Shown piece after piece: positions 1 to 7,038 of a DNA stretch of 64,000 nucleotides (positions are counted from its first letter, which is position 1; each line of letters opens with the position of its first letter). The notes beneath the pieces are model-generated. The model saw nothing but the letters and a program-made list of their open reading frames with translations. It searched no databases and was not told the origin of the DNA. Made by a program: the position numbers and the translations under genes. Source of the stretch: Streptomyces bluensis (GTDB taxonomy: Bacteria; Actinomycetota; Actinomycetes; Streptomycetales; Streptomycetaceae); assembly GCF_014650715.1 (NCBI RefSeq), contig NZ_BMVM01000010.1, forward strand, positions 186,001-250,000, written 5' to 3'.

Positions 1-447
1 GTACCAGGCGGTGGCGACCGAGATGCTGACGATGGCCCAGGCCGGCGAACGCAGCCAGTCGGGCCCGGTGACGCCGAGGTGGGCCAGTACCTCGTTGAGC
101 GTCCCGACCGCCGGTGCGAACAGTCCCGCGAACACGGCCGCCGACGCCGCCGCCGAGTAGGCGAACGGCAGAGACAGGAGCACCGACACGACGGCACGCG
201 GCCTGCGGGCGGCCCGGCGCAGCGGGAGCACCGCGGCGAGCGCGCCGCCCACGGAGAGCAGCACACTGAGCCCGGCGATGGTGCCGGTGGCGAGCAGCGC
301 CCGCCTCAGATCCGGGTCGGTGACCACGTCGGCGTACTGGGCGAGGCCGACGAACCGGGAGGGGTCACCGAGCAGATCGTTGCCGTACAGGCTCAGTACG
401 ACGCCTCGGACGACCGGCCAGTACGCGAAGACGAGCAGCAGTCCCAG
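1..447 (-). CDS. Carbohydrate ABC transporter permease, MalF/UgpA type (partial)
   Basis: Read on the minus strand, the frame gives a hydrophobic protein with the order typical of the first permease of a sugar ABC importer: a first membrane segment (LGLLLVFAYWPVVRGVVLSL), a loop FVGLAQYADVVTDPDLRRAL, then two further membrane segments. It would sit in the cytoplasmic membrane and pair with a second permease, a binding protein and a shared ATPase. The gene runs off the left edge of the window. Its 5' end is odd: the frame opens inside the 3' end of the LacI gene, after an in-frame stop near 509, and no ATG, GTG or TTG lies between that stop and the first membrane segment. The nominal start given here is a CTG. 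The first segment is also short for the family, so the N-terminus may have been lost in a small deletion that fused the two genes. Family assignment is fairly sure; function of this copy is not. Confidence 0.6.
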   Translation of the reverse strand, partial: MGLLLVFAYWPVVRGVVLSLYGNDLLGDPSRFVGLAQYADVVTDPDLRRALLATGTIAGLSVLLSVGGALAAVLPLRRAARRPRAVVSVLLSLPFAYSAAASAAVFAGLFAPAVGTLNEVLAHLGVTGPDWLRSPAWAIVSISVATAWY

Positions 448-1457
448 CCGACCGGCGGCCCCGTCGTCCGGCCCACCACGAGCGTGCCGGGCAGCGCCTG
501 GTGATGGTCGGGCGGCCGCTCACCGTCGAGCAACTGCACTACGGCGTCCACGGCCCGGCTGCCGATGACGTCGATCGGCTGGCGCCAGTGCGTCAGCCCG
601 ATCAGCGGCGTCGCCAGATCCCCGATGCCGTCGTAGCCGGTGACGGAAAGGTCTCCCGGCACATCCACACCGCGCAGCCGGAGCTGTTCCAGCAGGGCGA
701 CCGCGTGCCGGTCGCTGGGAGCCATCACCGCGGTGATCCCGGGGTGCCGCAGCGCCTCGACCGCCCACGCTCCGGCCGTCTCCCGGTGCGCGCCCGGGAT
801 CTCCAGGACACGCGCCCCGCGCTCGTGCAGACGGCGGACCATGGCAGCCGTGCGCGGGCCCAGCGTCACGGAGTCCCTCATCGACACCGTGACCACGGCG
901 ACTTCCCGGTGCCCCAGTCCGAGGAGATGGTCCGCGAGCGCGGCGCCCCCCTCGTCCTCGTCGCAGTAGACACTGGTGATGCTCGGATGGGTCTCCGGGC
1001 GGCCCGCCACCACGGTCGGCAACCGCTCGGCGAACGGCAGGATCCGCTCGCTCGGCAGCAGCCCGCTGCACACGATCAGCGCTTCGACCCGCAGCATCGC
1101 GAGGGTCTCCAGAGCGCGGTACTCATCACTCACCTCGAACCGGCCGGACCCGGTCGCGGTGACCACCCGGTAGCCGTGACCGGCAGCGCGCTCCTGCATC
1201 GCGGTGAGCAGATGGCCGTAGAAGGGGGTCGCCGCATCCCGCACGAAGGCCCCGACGGTGTACGTGCGGTGGGCCACCATGGCCCGGGCGGACGCGTTGA
1301 CGACGTAGCCCAGCTCCTGCGCGGCGCGGACGACCCGCTGCCGGGTCTCCTCCCCGACGCTGCCGCGCCCCGAGACGACACGGGACACCACCGACTTGGA
1401 CACTCCGGCCTGCCGCGCCACATCGATGATCGTGGGATTGCGCGGCCGGTCAGTCAT
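393..1457 (-). CDS. LacI-family transcriptional regulator
   Basis: A 354-residue LacI/GalR repressor. The N-terminal helix-turn-helix and hinge are clear at residues 8-30 (IIDVARQAGVSKSVVSRV), and a periplasmic-binding-like effector domain follows (about 60-335, with VMAPSDRHAVALLEQL and VTGYDGIGDL). Such proteins bind a sugar and release an operator in front of sugar-uptake genes; this one probably controls the downstream ABC permease operon. It overlaps the upstream HAD gene by 8 bases, so the two are likely co-transcribed and translationally coupled. After the usual family end (VVGRTTGPP) it carries about 20 extra residues of unrelated sequence (WDCCSSSRTGRSSEASY), which overlap the permease reading frame. 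That tail suggests the natural stop was lost by a small indel or deletion at the lacI-permease junction. The ligand cannot be predicted. Confidence 0.85.
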   Translation of the reverse strand: MTDRPRNPTIIDVARQAGVSKSVVSRVVSGRGSVGEETRQRVVRAAQELGYVVNASARAMVAHRTYTVGAFVRDAATPFYGHLLTAMQERAAGHGYRVVTATGSGRFEVSDEYRALETLAMLRVEALIVCSGLLPSERILPFAERLPTVVAGRPETHPSITSVYCDEDEGGAALADHLLGLGHREVAVVTVSMRDSVTLGPRTAAMVRRLHERGARVLEIPGAHRETAGAWAVEALRHPGITAVMAPSDRHAVALLEQLRLRGVDVPGDLSVTGYDGIGDLATPLIGLTHWRQPIDVIGSRAVDAVVQLLDGERPPDHHQALPGTLVVGRTTGPPVGWDCCSSSRTGRSSEASY

Positions 1458-2073
1458 CGAGCACGCCCTCGCGCGCGAGCACCGCCCGTGCCGCCTCGCC
1501 CCCGGTCCACACGTGGGCGCGCCAGCCGTGGGCGCGGGCCGCCTCCACGTTCTCCGGCCGGTCGTCGAAGAACACGACCTCTCCGGGCGAGCGACGCAGC
1601 CGCTCGTCGGCGGTCCGGTAGACGCGCGGGTCCGGCTTCATCAGCCCGAGATCCGACGAGAAGACCAGGGTCTCGAACCGGCCGCTCCACGACGCCCTAC
1701 GGACTGCCGCCGCCAGCGAGCCCGGGGCGTTGGACAGGATTCCGAGCGGTGTTCCGCGCTCCGTGATCCGGGCGAGCAGTTCGGCGGCTTCGGAGCCGAG
1801 GACCGCCCAGCACTCGGTGTCGATACGGTCGAGCCGGTCGACCCATGCCTCGCTCAGCGGGCGCCCCAGCGCCTTCGCGATCCGGCGCCAGTACTCATCG
1901 GGGGAACCGCCGAGGTCGTAGGCGTCGCGGTAGGCCCAGTACGGGTCGGCGAGTTCGGACTCGGGTACGTCGAGAGCCTCGGCCAGCGCTCCCAGCGCAC
2001 GGCCCGACGGCGCCAGGACGCCGCCGAGATCCCACACGACCACAGTCGACGATTCAGTTTGGGAACGTTCCAC
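1450..2073 (-). CDS. HAD-superfamily hydrolase (subfamily IA, YihX-like)
   Basis: A 207-residue haloacid-dehalogenase-type hydrolase, probably a sugar-phosphate or related phosphatase in the cytoplasm. Motif I is VVWDLGGVLAP (residues about 12-22), where the second Asp of the usual DxD is Gly, as in YihX-type members. Motif II is ILSNAP, motif III is the Lys in MKPDPRVY, and motif IV is FFDDRPENVEAA. The cap lies between motifs I and II. The start is GTG at 2073. The gene overlaps the LacI regulator gene by 8 bases and probably leads the operon HAD-lacI-permease. A LacI-type palindrome covers the start codon region. Substrate is unknown; the context suggests a phosphorylated sugar from the transported carbohydrate. 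Confidence 0.85.
   Translation of the reverse strand: MERSQTESSTVVVWDLGGVLAPSGRALGALAEALDVPESELADPYWAYRDAYDLGGSPDEYWRRIAKALGRPLSEAWVDRLDRIDTECWAVLGSEAAELLARITERGTPLGILSNAPGSLAAAVRRASWSGRFETLVFSSDLGLMKPDPRVYRTADERLRRSPGEVVFFDDRPENVEAARAHGWRAHVWTGGEAARAVLAREGVLDD
2060..2073. promoter_or_regulatory. Putative LacI-family operator over the HAD-gene start
   Basis: The sequence TGGGAACGTTCCAC contains the perfect 10-base palindrome GGAACGTTCC with the central CG typical of LacI/GalR operators; it resembles the streptomycete CebR-type site TGGGAGCGCTCCCA. It covers the GTG start of the HAD gene, the probable first gene of an operon containing a LacI regulator. Autoregulation is inferred; it would work best if the transcript is leaderless or nearly so. 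Confidence 0.4.
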
Positions 2074-2439
2074 AAGGCGCGATCATAGCGACTCACGCCG
2101 CACCGCTGTACGCCGGGAGCCGTTGGCGCGGAGGCACCGATCACGGCAACACGTCATCACGGCTGTTCTCGTACAACTGCGGCGAACGGCCATGGAGAGC
2201 TGGGTGATGCTCGGGGCTGTCCACGAGGCCCGACGGTACGGCGAACACCGACCGGCATGCCTTCGGACGAGGTCCGCCCCGAAGGCGTGCCGACCGGCGC
2301 GGCCATTCGGGTCCGCACGGTGTGTGACAGCCCGGCGCGCGTGGACGCGTCCAGGACACCGCCCGGCCAGGGGTCGGTGTCGTCCGTGCAGAGGGCGTCG
2401 AGCCGGGCGTTGCGCGCGCCGGGCGCGGGTTGGCACGCA
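2074..2439. other. Spacer without a recognisable gene
   Basis: These 366 bases lie upstream of the HAD/lacI operon and downstream of the decayed MerR gene. No reading frame here has recognisable protein features. It must hold the HAD-operon promoter, but no clear -35/-10 pair stands out. Confidence 0.4.
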
Positions 2440-2792
2440 GCGCGGTGGTCAGCCACTGTCCTTCCCCGAACGATCCCGGCGGGGGCGGGGCGGCCGCCGA
2501 GGACGCACAGCAGTTGCCAGAAGCGCTCGGCGGCGGGCTCGGCCGCGGCGGTGAGCTGCCGGCGCGGCCGCCACCTCGGAAAGCCCGTCCTCGCGATCCA
2601 GGGCGGCCCGGATTTCACCGAGACCCAACCCCGGTCCCGCAGAGTGTGGGCCAGGTGCAGCCGGGCTACGCCAGCGGTGTCGTAGCGGCGGCAGCCGCCG
2701 GCGGTCCGGCCGACCGGTGCCACGACGCCCACATCCGACCAGTCGCGGGCGCATGTCGTCCACTCTTGGCTCTCCCTTCCTGGGAGAGCCAA
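2440..2792 (-). pseudogene. Frameshifted and internally deleted MerR-family regulator
   Basis: Recognisable MerR sequence is split over two frames. Around 2640-2740 one frame gives APVGRTAGGCRRYDTAGVAR followed by LHLAHTLRD, the second half of a MerR DNA-binding domain. Around 2570-2640 the neighbouring frame continues it with GLGEIRAALDRE. Below about 2560 the first frame again shows a typical C-terminal piece, AAERFWQLLCVLGGRPAP. The first helix of the domain and most of the effector region (well over 100 residues in usual family members) are missing. Two frameshifts plus a large deletion mean the gene is dead. It lies upstream of the HAD/lacI operon, and its 5' end contains a strong hairpin. 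Confidence 0.65.
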
Positions 2793-2793
2793 G
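2765..2793. terminator. Perfect 12-bp hairpin, terminator-like
   Basis: CTTGGCTCTCCC is followed by a 5-base loop and its exact complement GGGAGAGCCAAG. It overlaps the apparent 5' end of the MerR remnant and lies downstream of the nitroreductase gene, which is read towards it. It most likely terminates that transcript. No T-run follows, as is usual in Streptomyces. Confidence 0.55.
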
Positions 2794-2946
2794 CAGCCTC
2801 ATGGCCCTGTCGCAGCAACCGGAGTCAGTGCGGCAGTGCCGGAACGGCGGGACGGACGTGACGATCGATGCCGGTTCCCGGAGTCGGCCGCACCGATGTC
2901 CGAAGTCGCCTGCGCGCGGCTGCAGAAGACTCTGCCCGCCTATCGG

Positions 2947-3612
2947 TCACACGCCGATGAAGCTCACTGTTTCCGTGATGTCCGCCCGCCCGGTACGCAG
3001 CCGTGGCACGCCTTCCTTCTCGAACCCCACCGCGACTCCGCAAAACAGCACGAGCCCGTCATCGGCTCCGACTATCCGGCTGACGGTCTTGCGGTACATC
3101 GTCCACATCACCTGGGGGCAGCTGTGCACCCCTTCCGCCCTCAGCAGCAGCATGACCGTCTGCAAGTACATCCCTGCGTCCCCCCACTGTCCGGGCCCCA
3201 TCCGCCGGTCGAGGTAGCAAAACAGTACGACCGGCGCCCCGAACGCCTCCGAGTTCAAGGCGGCGATCTTCATGGGCCTGTCGGGGTCGTCGCGCTGGAT
3301 TCCCAGCGCGTTGTACCGCTGGGCAGCGGCGGCAGAAAAGCGGTCCACATACGGCGAGGTCAGTTCGGCCGGGTACATCGGATACTCCCGCTCATCGCCC
3401 GGGTCTCTCGTCAGCGCCCTGGCCGTTGCACGCCTCTTCAGTTCGGCCAAGGGCTCGCCGGTCACGACATACACATGCCACGGCTGGAGGTTCCCACTCG
3501 ACGGAGCTCGCGTCGCTGCAGCCAGCACTCGTTCGAGCAACTCCTTGGACACCGGCTCATCGCTGAACGCCCGCACGGCCCGGCGACTGTCCACGGCCTC
3601 GTACACATCCAC
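2947..3612 (-). CDS. Nitroreductase-family FMN-dependent oxidoreductase
   Basis: A 221-residue nitroreductase-fold protein, expected to be a cytoplasmic FMN enzyme using NAD(P)H to reduce nitro compounds, quinones or enones. The N-terminal SRRAVRAFSDEPV, the FMN-contact stretch ATRAPSSGNLQPWHVYVV, and the late GDAGMYLQTVMLLLRAEGV segment are typical. The frame opens at an ATG at 3630, but an AGAGGA ribosome binding site at 3627-3622 sits inside that extension, 9 bases before the GTG at 3612. The family usually starts with (M)DVYEAV, so the GTG is preferred. The neighbours (MerR remnant, structured spacer) suggest an accessory spot. Substrate is unknown. Confidence 0.85.
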   Translation of the reverse strand: MDVYEAVDSRRAVRAFSDEPVSKELLERVLAAATRAPSSGNLQPWHVYVVTGEPLAELKRRATARALTRDPGDEREYPMYPAELTSPYVDRFSAAAAQRYNALGIQRDDPDRPMKIAALNSEAFGAPVVLFCYLDRRMGPGQWGDAGMYLQTVMLLLRAEGVHSCPQVMWTMYRKTVSRIVGADDGLVLFCGVAVGFEKEGVPRLRTGRADITETVSFIGV

Positions 3613-3820
3613 GTCTTCTCGTCCTCTCATTCACCTGACCACAACCACCCTCTACCGTCTTCAGCCCGCACAAGAGGCAACAGGTGATCCGGATCGCACG
3701 TCGATCTGCGGCACACGGCGCTTCGGCCACGGCGCGGGCGCGAACGACCCACGGCATGCCGCACACACTCCACCTGCCCCCTTCGCGGAGACGGCCGGCG
3801 AGGAGCGGCCCCTGCTTGGG

Positions 3821-3900
3821 TAATTGGCAGATTTCGGCCACCCACCCCATGGAAGTGCGCGAGGTCGAGCAGCTCGACCATGTCCAACACCTGCCAATTA
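3821..3900. repeat. Long inverted repeat with nested palindrome
   Basis: TAATTGGCAG at 3821-3830 is exactly complementary to CTGCCAATTA at 3891-3900. Inside lies GGTCGAGCAGCTCGACC, a second palindrome with 7-base arms. The A/T-rich ends contrast with the surrounding GC-rich DNA. The pattern could be a regulator-binding or recombination element, or a small mobile repeat. Function is unknown. Confidence 0.5.
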
Positions 3901-4149
3901 GCCTCTCCAACGGGGCCTGTGGGGCTGGTGTGACTGGCAAGGGGGCTTTGCCGCCGCGCCGACCCGGCGTGCCCCGCCCGCTGCCGCGCCCCTTCACCGG
4001 CGTAAGACGCCGAACCCTCCCGGCGTGCATGCGAGACGCGGTCGCGCCCGCCGCCTCCGGCCGGCAAGCCAACCCCCGCCATGCACCCATCCCCCTGGCG
4101 CCCCGCTCTCCCGGGCTGCCCGCTCGCTTCTTCCCCGTGCTGGAGCGAG

Positions 4150-4221
4150 CCGAGTCAAGGGTCGGCCGTAGGCCGATCGCCGAAGGCGACGCGGAGCGAC
4201 AGCGGAGCGCCCTTTACTCGG
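4150..4221. other. Multi-stem structured element, possible non-coding RNA or repeat
   Basis: Outer arms CCGAGTCAAGGG (4150-4161) and CCCTTTACTCGG (4210-4221) pair at 11 of 12 positions. They enclose two adjacent hairpins: TCGGCC-GTA-GGCCGA (4162-4176) and TCGCC-GAA-GGCGA (4177-4189). A GGAGCG motif then occurs twice. The nesting is too regular for chance and implies an RNA or extruded-DNA structure. No protein frame explains it. Strand and function are unknown. Confidence 0.45.
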
Positions 4222-4401
4222 GTCGCGGAAGCACGACACTGACCAAGAAGCGGGCCGCCCCCACGGTCACTTGAACTCCCGGAGAAGTACATGGCCCGAG
4301 GCTCAAGCCCTCAGTTCCCAGCTCCGAGCCCTCTTTTCAAGGAATGGGTGGAGGGTTCCAACCCACCCTCCCACCCAGCGTGTTGACTTGACGCATTCGA
4401 T

Positions 4402-4431
4402 TTGCCACGCACAGTCACGAGGCTCTAGCGT
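4402..4431 (+). promoter_or_regulatory. Putative promoter of the helix-turn-helix gene
   Basis: TTGCCA (4402-4407) and TAGCGT (4426-4431) are spaced by 18 bases, close to a vegetative streptomycete promoter. Transcription would start near 4438, just before the leader hairpin. Prediction from sequence only. Confidence 0.4.
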
Positions 4432-4447
4432 GCCCACATAAGCAAAC

Positions 4448-4482
4448 AGCCCCCGTCAGGTGCGGGAACACCTGCGGGGGCT
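4448..4482 (+). promoter_or_regulatory. Leader hairpin ending at a possible TTG start
   Basis: AGCCCCCG-T-CAGGTG pairs with CACCTG-CGGGGGCT around a CGGGAA loop: 14 pairs with one bulged T. It begins about 10 bases after the predicted transcript start. It ends exactly at an in-frame TTG (4482) of the following gene, so the G-rich strand that might bind ribosomes is buried in the stem. It may act as an attenuator, a translational switch or an mRNA stabiliser. Confidence 0.5.
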
Positions 4483-4568
4483 TGACCTACCAGATCGGAC
4501 ACATCGATCCAGTGGCTGAACCCAAGCTTAGTGCCGCCGTCCTGCCCGCGCACGCGTCCCCGCACCCC

Positions 4569-5396
4569 ATGGCCAATCCGGGCTACGGCAAACGCTCCGC
4601 GCCGGACCAACGCCCCCGCACGAACCACGACTTCGCCCACCTCCCACCCCGCGAAGCCGCCATCGCCGCGTACGTCGACCGGCTCCCCGACGGGGCCGAC
4701 ATCTCCGTAAAGACGCTGGCCAAGCAGCTCCCGTACGGACAGTGCGCCCTCCGCACCGCCCTCAACAACCTCCAGCGGGCAGGCCACTTGCGCCGAGGCA
4801 GAGAGCACCTGGCCGTGGACTCGGGCGGCTCTCGCTGGATCACCCGATCGTGGTTCTCGCGCACGGCGCGGGACGACGACTGGTGGGCGGCGTTCACGCG
4901 AGGCGACGTACCGCGGGAGTCACAGGAACCGCCCGACCGGCCCCGCTCCACCCGCTCCCGCGCCCACATCCTGCTCGCCGCCCTCGGCCGTACCGCCCCG
5001 GTGCTCTCGCTCTCCCAGGCGGACTGCGCGGAGTTGGCCCCGCTGCTGGCGGACTGGTTCGCGCGCGGAGCCACCGACGAGGCCGTACTCCACGCCCTGA
5101 CGACGGGCCTGCCCACGCCGGTCCACCACCCGGCGGCCTTGGTACGCAACCGACTGACCACCAAGCTTCCACCGGAGCCCGCACAGCCCCCACGCCCGCC
5201 CCTCCGCCTTCTGGAGTGCGCGAAGTGCGGCACACCCGGCCGCCCGGAGTCACTGCCGGGCGGCATCTGCGGCGCCTGCCGGGGCGAGCGCGCCCCCGCC
5301 CGCCCCCACACGCCCCTGTCTCCTTCTGCGGTCCGCGCCCGCGTGGCCGGGATCCGCGCAGCAATGGACGAACGACGAGAGAGGACACATGTATGA
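4569..5396 (+). CDS. Helix-turn-helix protein with C-terminal zinc ribbon-like motif
   Basis: A 275-residue protein of a type seen repeatedly in Streptomyces. Residues about 20-80 form a winged helix-turn-helix-like region (DISVKTLAKQLPYGQCALRT, then NNLQRAGHLRR, resembling MarR/replication-initiator folds). A Trp-rich segment SWFSRTARDDDWW and a helical middle region follow. Near the C-terminus ECAKCGTPG and CGACRGE give two CxxC pairs that could bind zinc. The ATG at 4569 starts MANPGYGKRSAP. The same frame extends up to a TTG at 4482 at the foot of a leader hairpin, so the real protein may be 29 residues longer. The stop overlaps a tiny ORF (ATGA). Likely a DNA-binding regulator; target unknown. 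Confidence 0.6.
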   Translation: MANPGYGKRSAPDQRPRTNHDFAHLPPREAAIAAYVDRLPDGADISVKTLAKQLPYGQCALRTALNNLQRAGHLRRGREHLAVDSGGSRWITRSWFSRTARDDDWWAAFTRGDVPRESQEPPDRPRSTRSRAHILLAALGRTAPVLSLSQADCAELAPLLADWFARGATDEAVLHALTTGLPTPVHHPAALVRNRLTTKLPPEPAQPPRPPLRLLECAKCGTPGRPESLPGGICGACRGERAPARPHTPLSPSAVRARVAGIRAAMDERRERTHV

Positions 5397-5446
5397 CAGC
5401 TCCTACGGTCCGCCGACACCTTCGAAGCGTAGAGGTCAGGATCTGA
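5393..5446 (+). CDS. Seventeen-residue coupled ORF, probable gene remnant
   Basis: The ATG at 5393 overlaps the TGA of the helix-turn-helix gene (ATGA) and is preceded by GAGAGAGGA, so it should be translated. It encodes only MTAPTVRRHLRSVEVRI before a stop. The start looks like that of a normal cytoplasmic protein, so this may be the 5' stump of a longer gene cut off by rearrangement, or a regulatory peptide. Confidence 0.35.
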   Translation: MTAPTVRRHLRSVEVRI

Positions 5447-5448
5447 CC
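5434..5448. promoter_or_regulatory. Palindromic operator-like site before the dinB-like gene
   Basis: GGTCAGGATCTGACC is a palindrome with perfect 6-base arms. It lies 60 bases before the DinB gene and could bind a repressor of that gene. No regulator can be named. Confidence 0.35.
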
Positions 5449-5508
5449 TATATCGCTCCTAGCGTGGTGGCCCTACCGACGGAACACGAACCCCCGGAAG
5501 GCCACCCC

Positions 5509-6060
5509 ATGAACGACACCTTGATCACCACCGACGAGCAAACCAACGAGCGCACCAACGAGCGCACCGACCTGCTGGACACCCTCGCCAAGCACCGGCA
5601 CTTCCTGCGGTTCACCACCCGCGACCTCACCGACGAGCAGGCCGGTCAGCGGACCACCGCCAGCGAACTGTGTCTGGGCGGGCTGATCAAGCACGTCACG
5701 TCGGCGGAGCGGAACTGGGCGGACTTCATCCGGAAGGGGCCGTCGGCGATGGGTGACTTCACCGCCATGACCGAGGCCGACTGGGCCCGGCGGGCCGACG
5801 AGTTCCGGATGCTGCCCGGTGACACCCTGGCCGGTGTGCTGGCCGCTTATGAGGAAGTGGCCCGGGAGACCGACGAGTTGATTACCTCCCTGCCTGACCT
5901 GGACGCCGCTCAGCCACTGCCCAAGGCCCCGTGGTTCCAGCCCCAGGCACAGTGGTCGGCCCGCAGGGTTCTGCTGCACATCATCGCCGAGACCGCCCAG
6001 CACGCCGGCCACGCCGACATCATCCGGGAGGCCCTGGACGGCGCCAAGACGATGGGCTGA
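5509..6060 (+). CDS. DinB/DUF664-family protein
   Basis: A 183-residue member of the DinB/YfiT four-helix-bundle superfamily, many of which are metal-dependent thiol transferases using mycothiol or bacillithiol. The N-terminal helix is LLDTLAKHRHFLRFTTRDLT. The family metal-site histidines are visible as LIKHVTSAERNW and, late, LLHIIAETAQHAGHADIIRE. The frame opens 120 bases earlier, but the ATG at 5509 has GGAAGG 8 bases upstream and begins the recognisable domain after a short repetitive tail (TNERTNERTD, a duplicated TNER). It converges on the next gene with only 15 bases between stops. Substrate is unknown. Confidence 0.8.
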   Translation: MNDTLITTDEQTNERTNERTDLLDTLAKHRHFLRFTTRDLTDEQAGQRTTASELCLGGLIKHVTSAERNWADFIRKGPSAMGDFTAMTEADWARRADEFRMLPGDTLAGVLAAYEEVARETDELITSLPDLDAAQPLPKAPWFQPQAQWSARRVLLHIIAETAQHAGHADIIREALDGAKTMG

Positions 6061-6075
6061 CCGTCCCCGAGGCGC

Positions 6076-7038
6076 TTACGGCGTCTCGCGGACGCTGTCC
6101 ACCACCCCTACGTCCAGCACCGCCTGTTCCGTTGACCCCAGGTAGGTCAGGTCCGAGGGGCGGAACACCCAGGTCGTGCGCTCGTCGCCGTCCGATGTGA
6201 TGGTGAGGCCGATGCCCTCGCGGCCCGCGGCGTCCCGTGCCGTGTCCACCGCGACGACCCCGGGCAGTTTCGCCACCGCGCGGTAGAGGGCCGCGCTCTT
6301 CTCGGGGAGCAGGGTGGCCGTGTCGAGCATGTCGCCCACGGCCTCGAAGACGGCCTTCTGCTCGGCCGGCCCGTCGCCCCCGGCATCCTCGTAGAGCTTG
6401 TCCACCAGCTTGTCGGGGTCGGTGGGCAGTGCCGTCAGTTCGCGGTAGGTGGACGCATTGGGGTCCGCCTCGGCGCGGCCGGTCCCCGGGGGCGTGTTCG
6501 TCGGCGGGCCGGAGACCACTTCCTGGCGGATGTAGCCGTCGCGGGAGCCGTCGACGGACGTCCAGTCCTCGCGTTGGACCTGCCATGTGCCCACCACACG
6601 GAAGGAGTTGCCGTACCTTCTGACGGCTTCCTGGGAGCCCTCCGTCTTGACGTAGATGAACTGGTCGTCACGGATCGTCGTGGCCGGTGCCGCCGCCGCG
6701 GCCACGGCCAGGCGGTCCAGGAGTTCCACCGCCTGCCGGTGCCGGGCCTCGTCCACCTGGGGGCCGAAGACATCGGTGAGCCCACCCGTCACCGCCACAC
6801 CGGCCACCAGTGTTCCGGCCAGTGCCGTGGGCAGCGCCACCTTCAGCCACTTGGGACGGGGGCGGGCGGGCCGGGCTCCCTCGTCGAGATCGCGCCGGAA
6901 CTCCTGGGTCAGCCGGCTCCGGAGCGCCCGGTGCCGCTCACCGGGCAGCGCGGGGGCGTCCGCGGGAGGGAGGGCCGCGTGCAGACCGGCCACGAGGTTC
7001 TGCTCGTCCTCGGCGTGCGGCGTGGAGATCTTCATCAT
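6076..7038 (-). CDS. CU044_5270-family membrane protein, partner of ECF sigma factor
   Basis: A 320-residue protein with a cytoplasmic N-terminal part of about 60 residues, one membrane segment (residues about 65-85, LKVALPTALAGTLVAGVAV) and a large outer domain ending TYLGSTEQAVLDVGVVDS. This is the architecture of the CU044_5270 family, regularly encoded right after ECF sigma factors. It probably serves as anti-sigma factor or signal sensor, although no zinc-binding anti-sigma motif is visible. Its ATG overlaps the sigma gene's TGA (ATGA), giving strict translational coupling. The outer domain may sense cell-envelope conditions; this is inference from topology. Confidence 0.75.
   Translation of the reverse strand: MMKISTPHAEDEQNLVAGLHAALPPADAPALPGERHRALRSRLTQEFRRDLDEGARPARPRPKWLKVALPTALAGTLVAGVAVTGGLTDVFGPQVDEARHRQAVELLDRLAVAAAAAPATTIRDDQFIYVKTEGSQEAVRRYGNSFRVVGTWQVQREDWTSVDGSRDGYIRQEVVSGPPTNTPPGTGRAEADPNASTYRELTALPTDPDKLVDKLYEDAGGDGPAEQKAVFEAVGDMLDTATLLPEKSAALYRAVAKLPGVVAVDTARDAAGREGIGLTITSDGDERTTWVFRPSDLTYLGSTEQAVLDVGVVDSVRETP

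Larger units (their letters stand above)
3631..4401. other. Long non-coding spacer with structured elements
   Basis: This stretch of about 770 bases separates the nitroreductase from the helix-turn-helix gene. No frame looks like a protein with familiar features. It holds an 80-base inverted-repeat element (3821-3900), a cytosine-rich stretch, and a multi-hairpin element (4150-4221), each listed separately. Base composition is less regular than in neighbouring genes. Confidence 0.5.
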
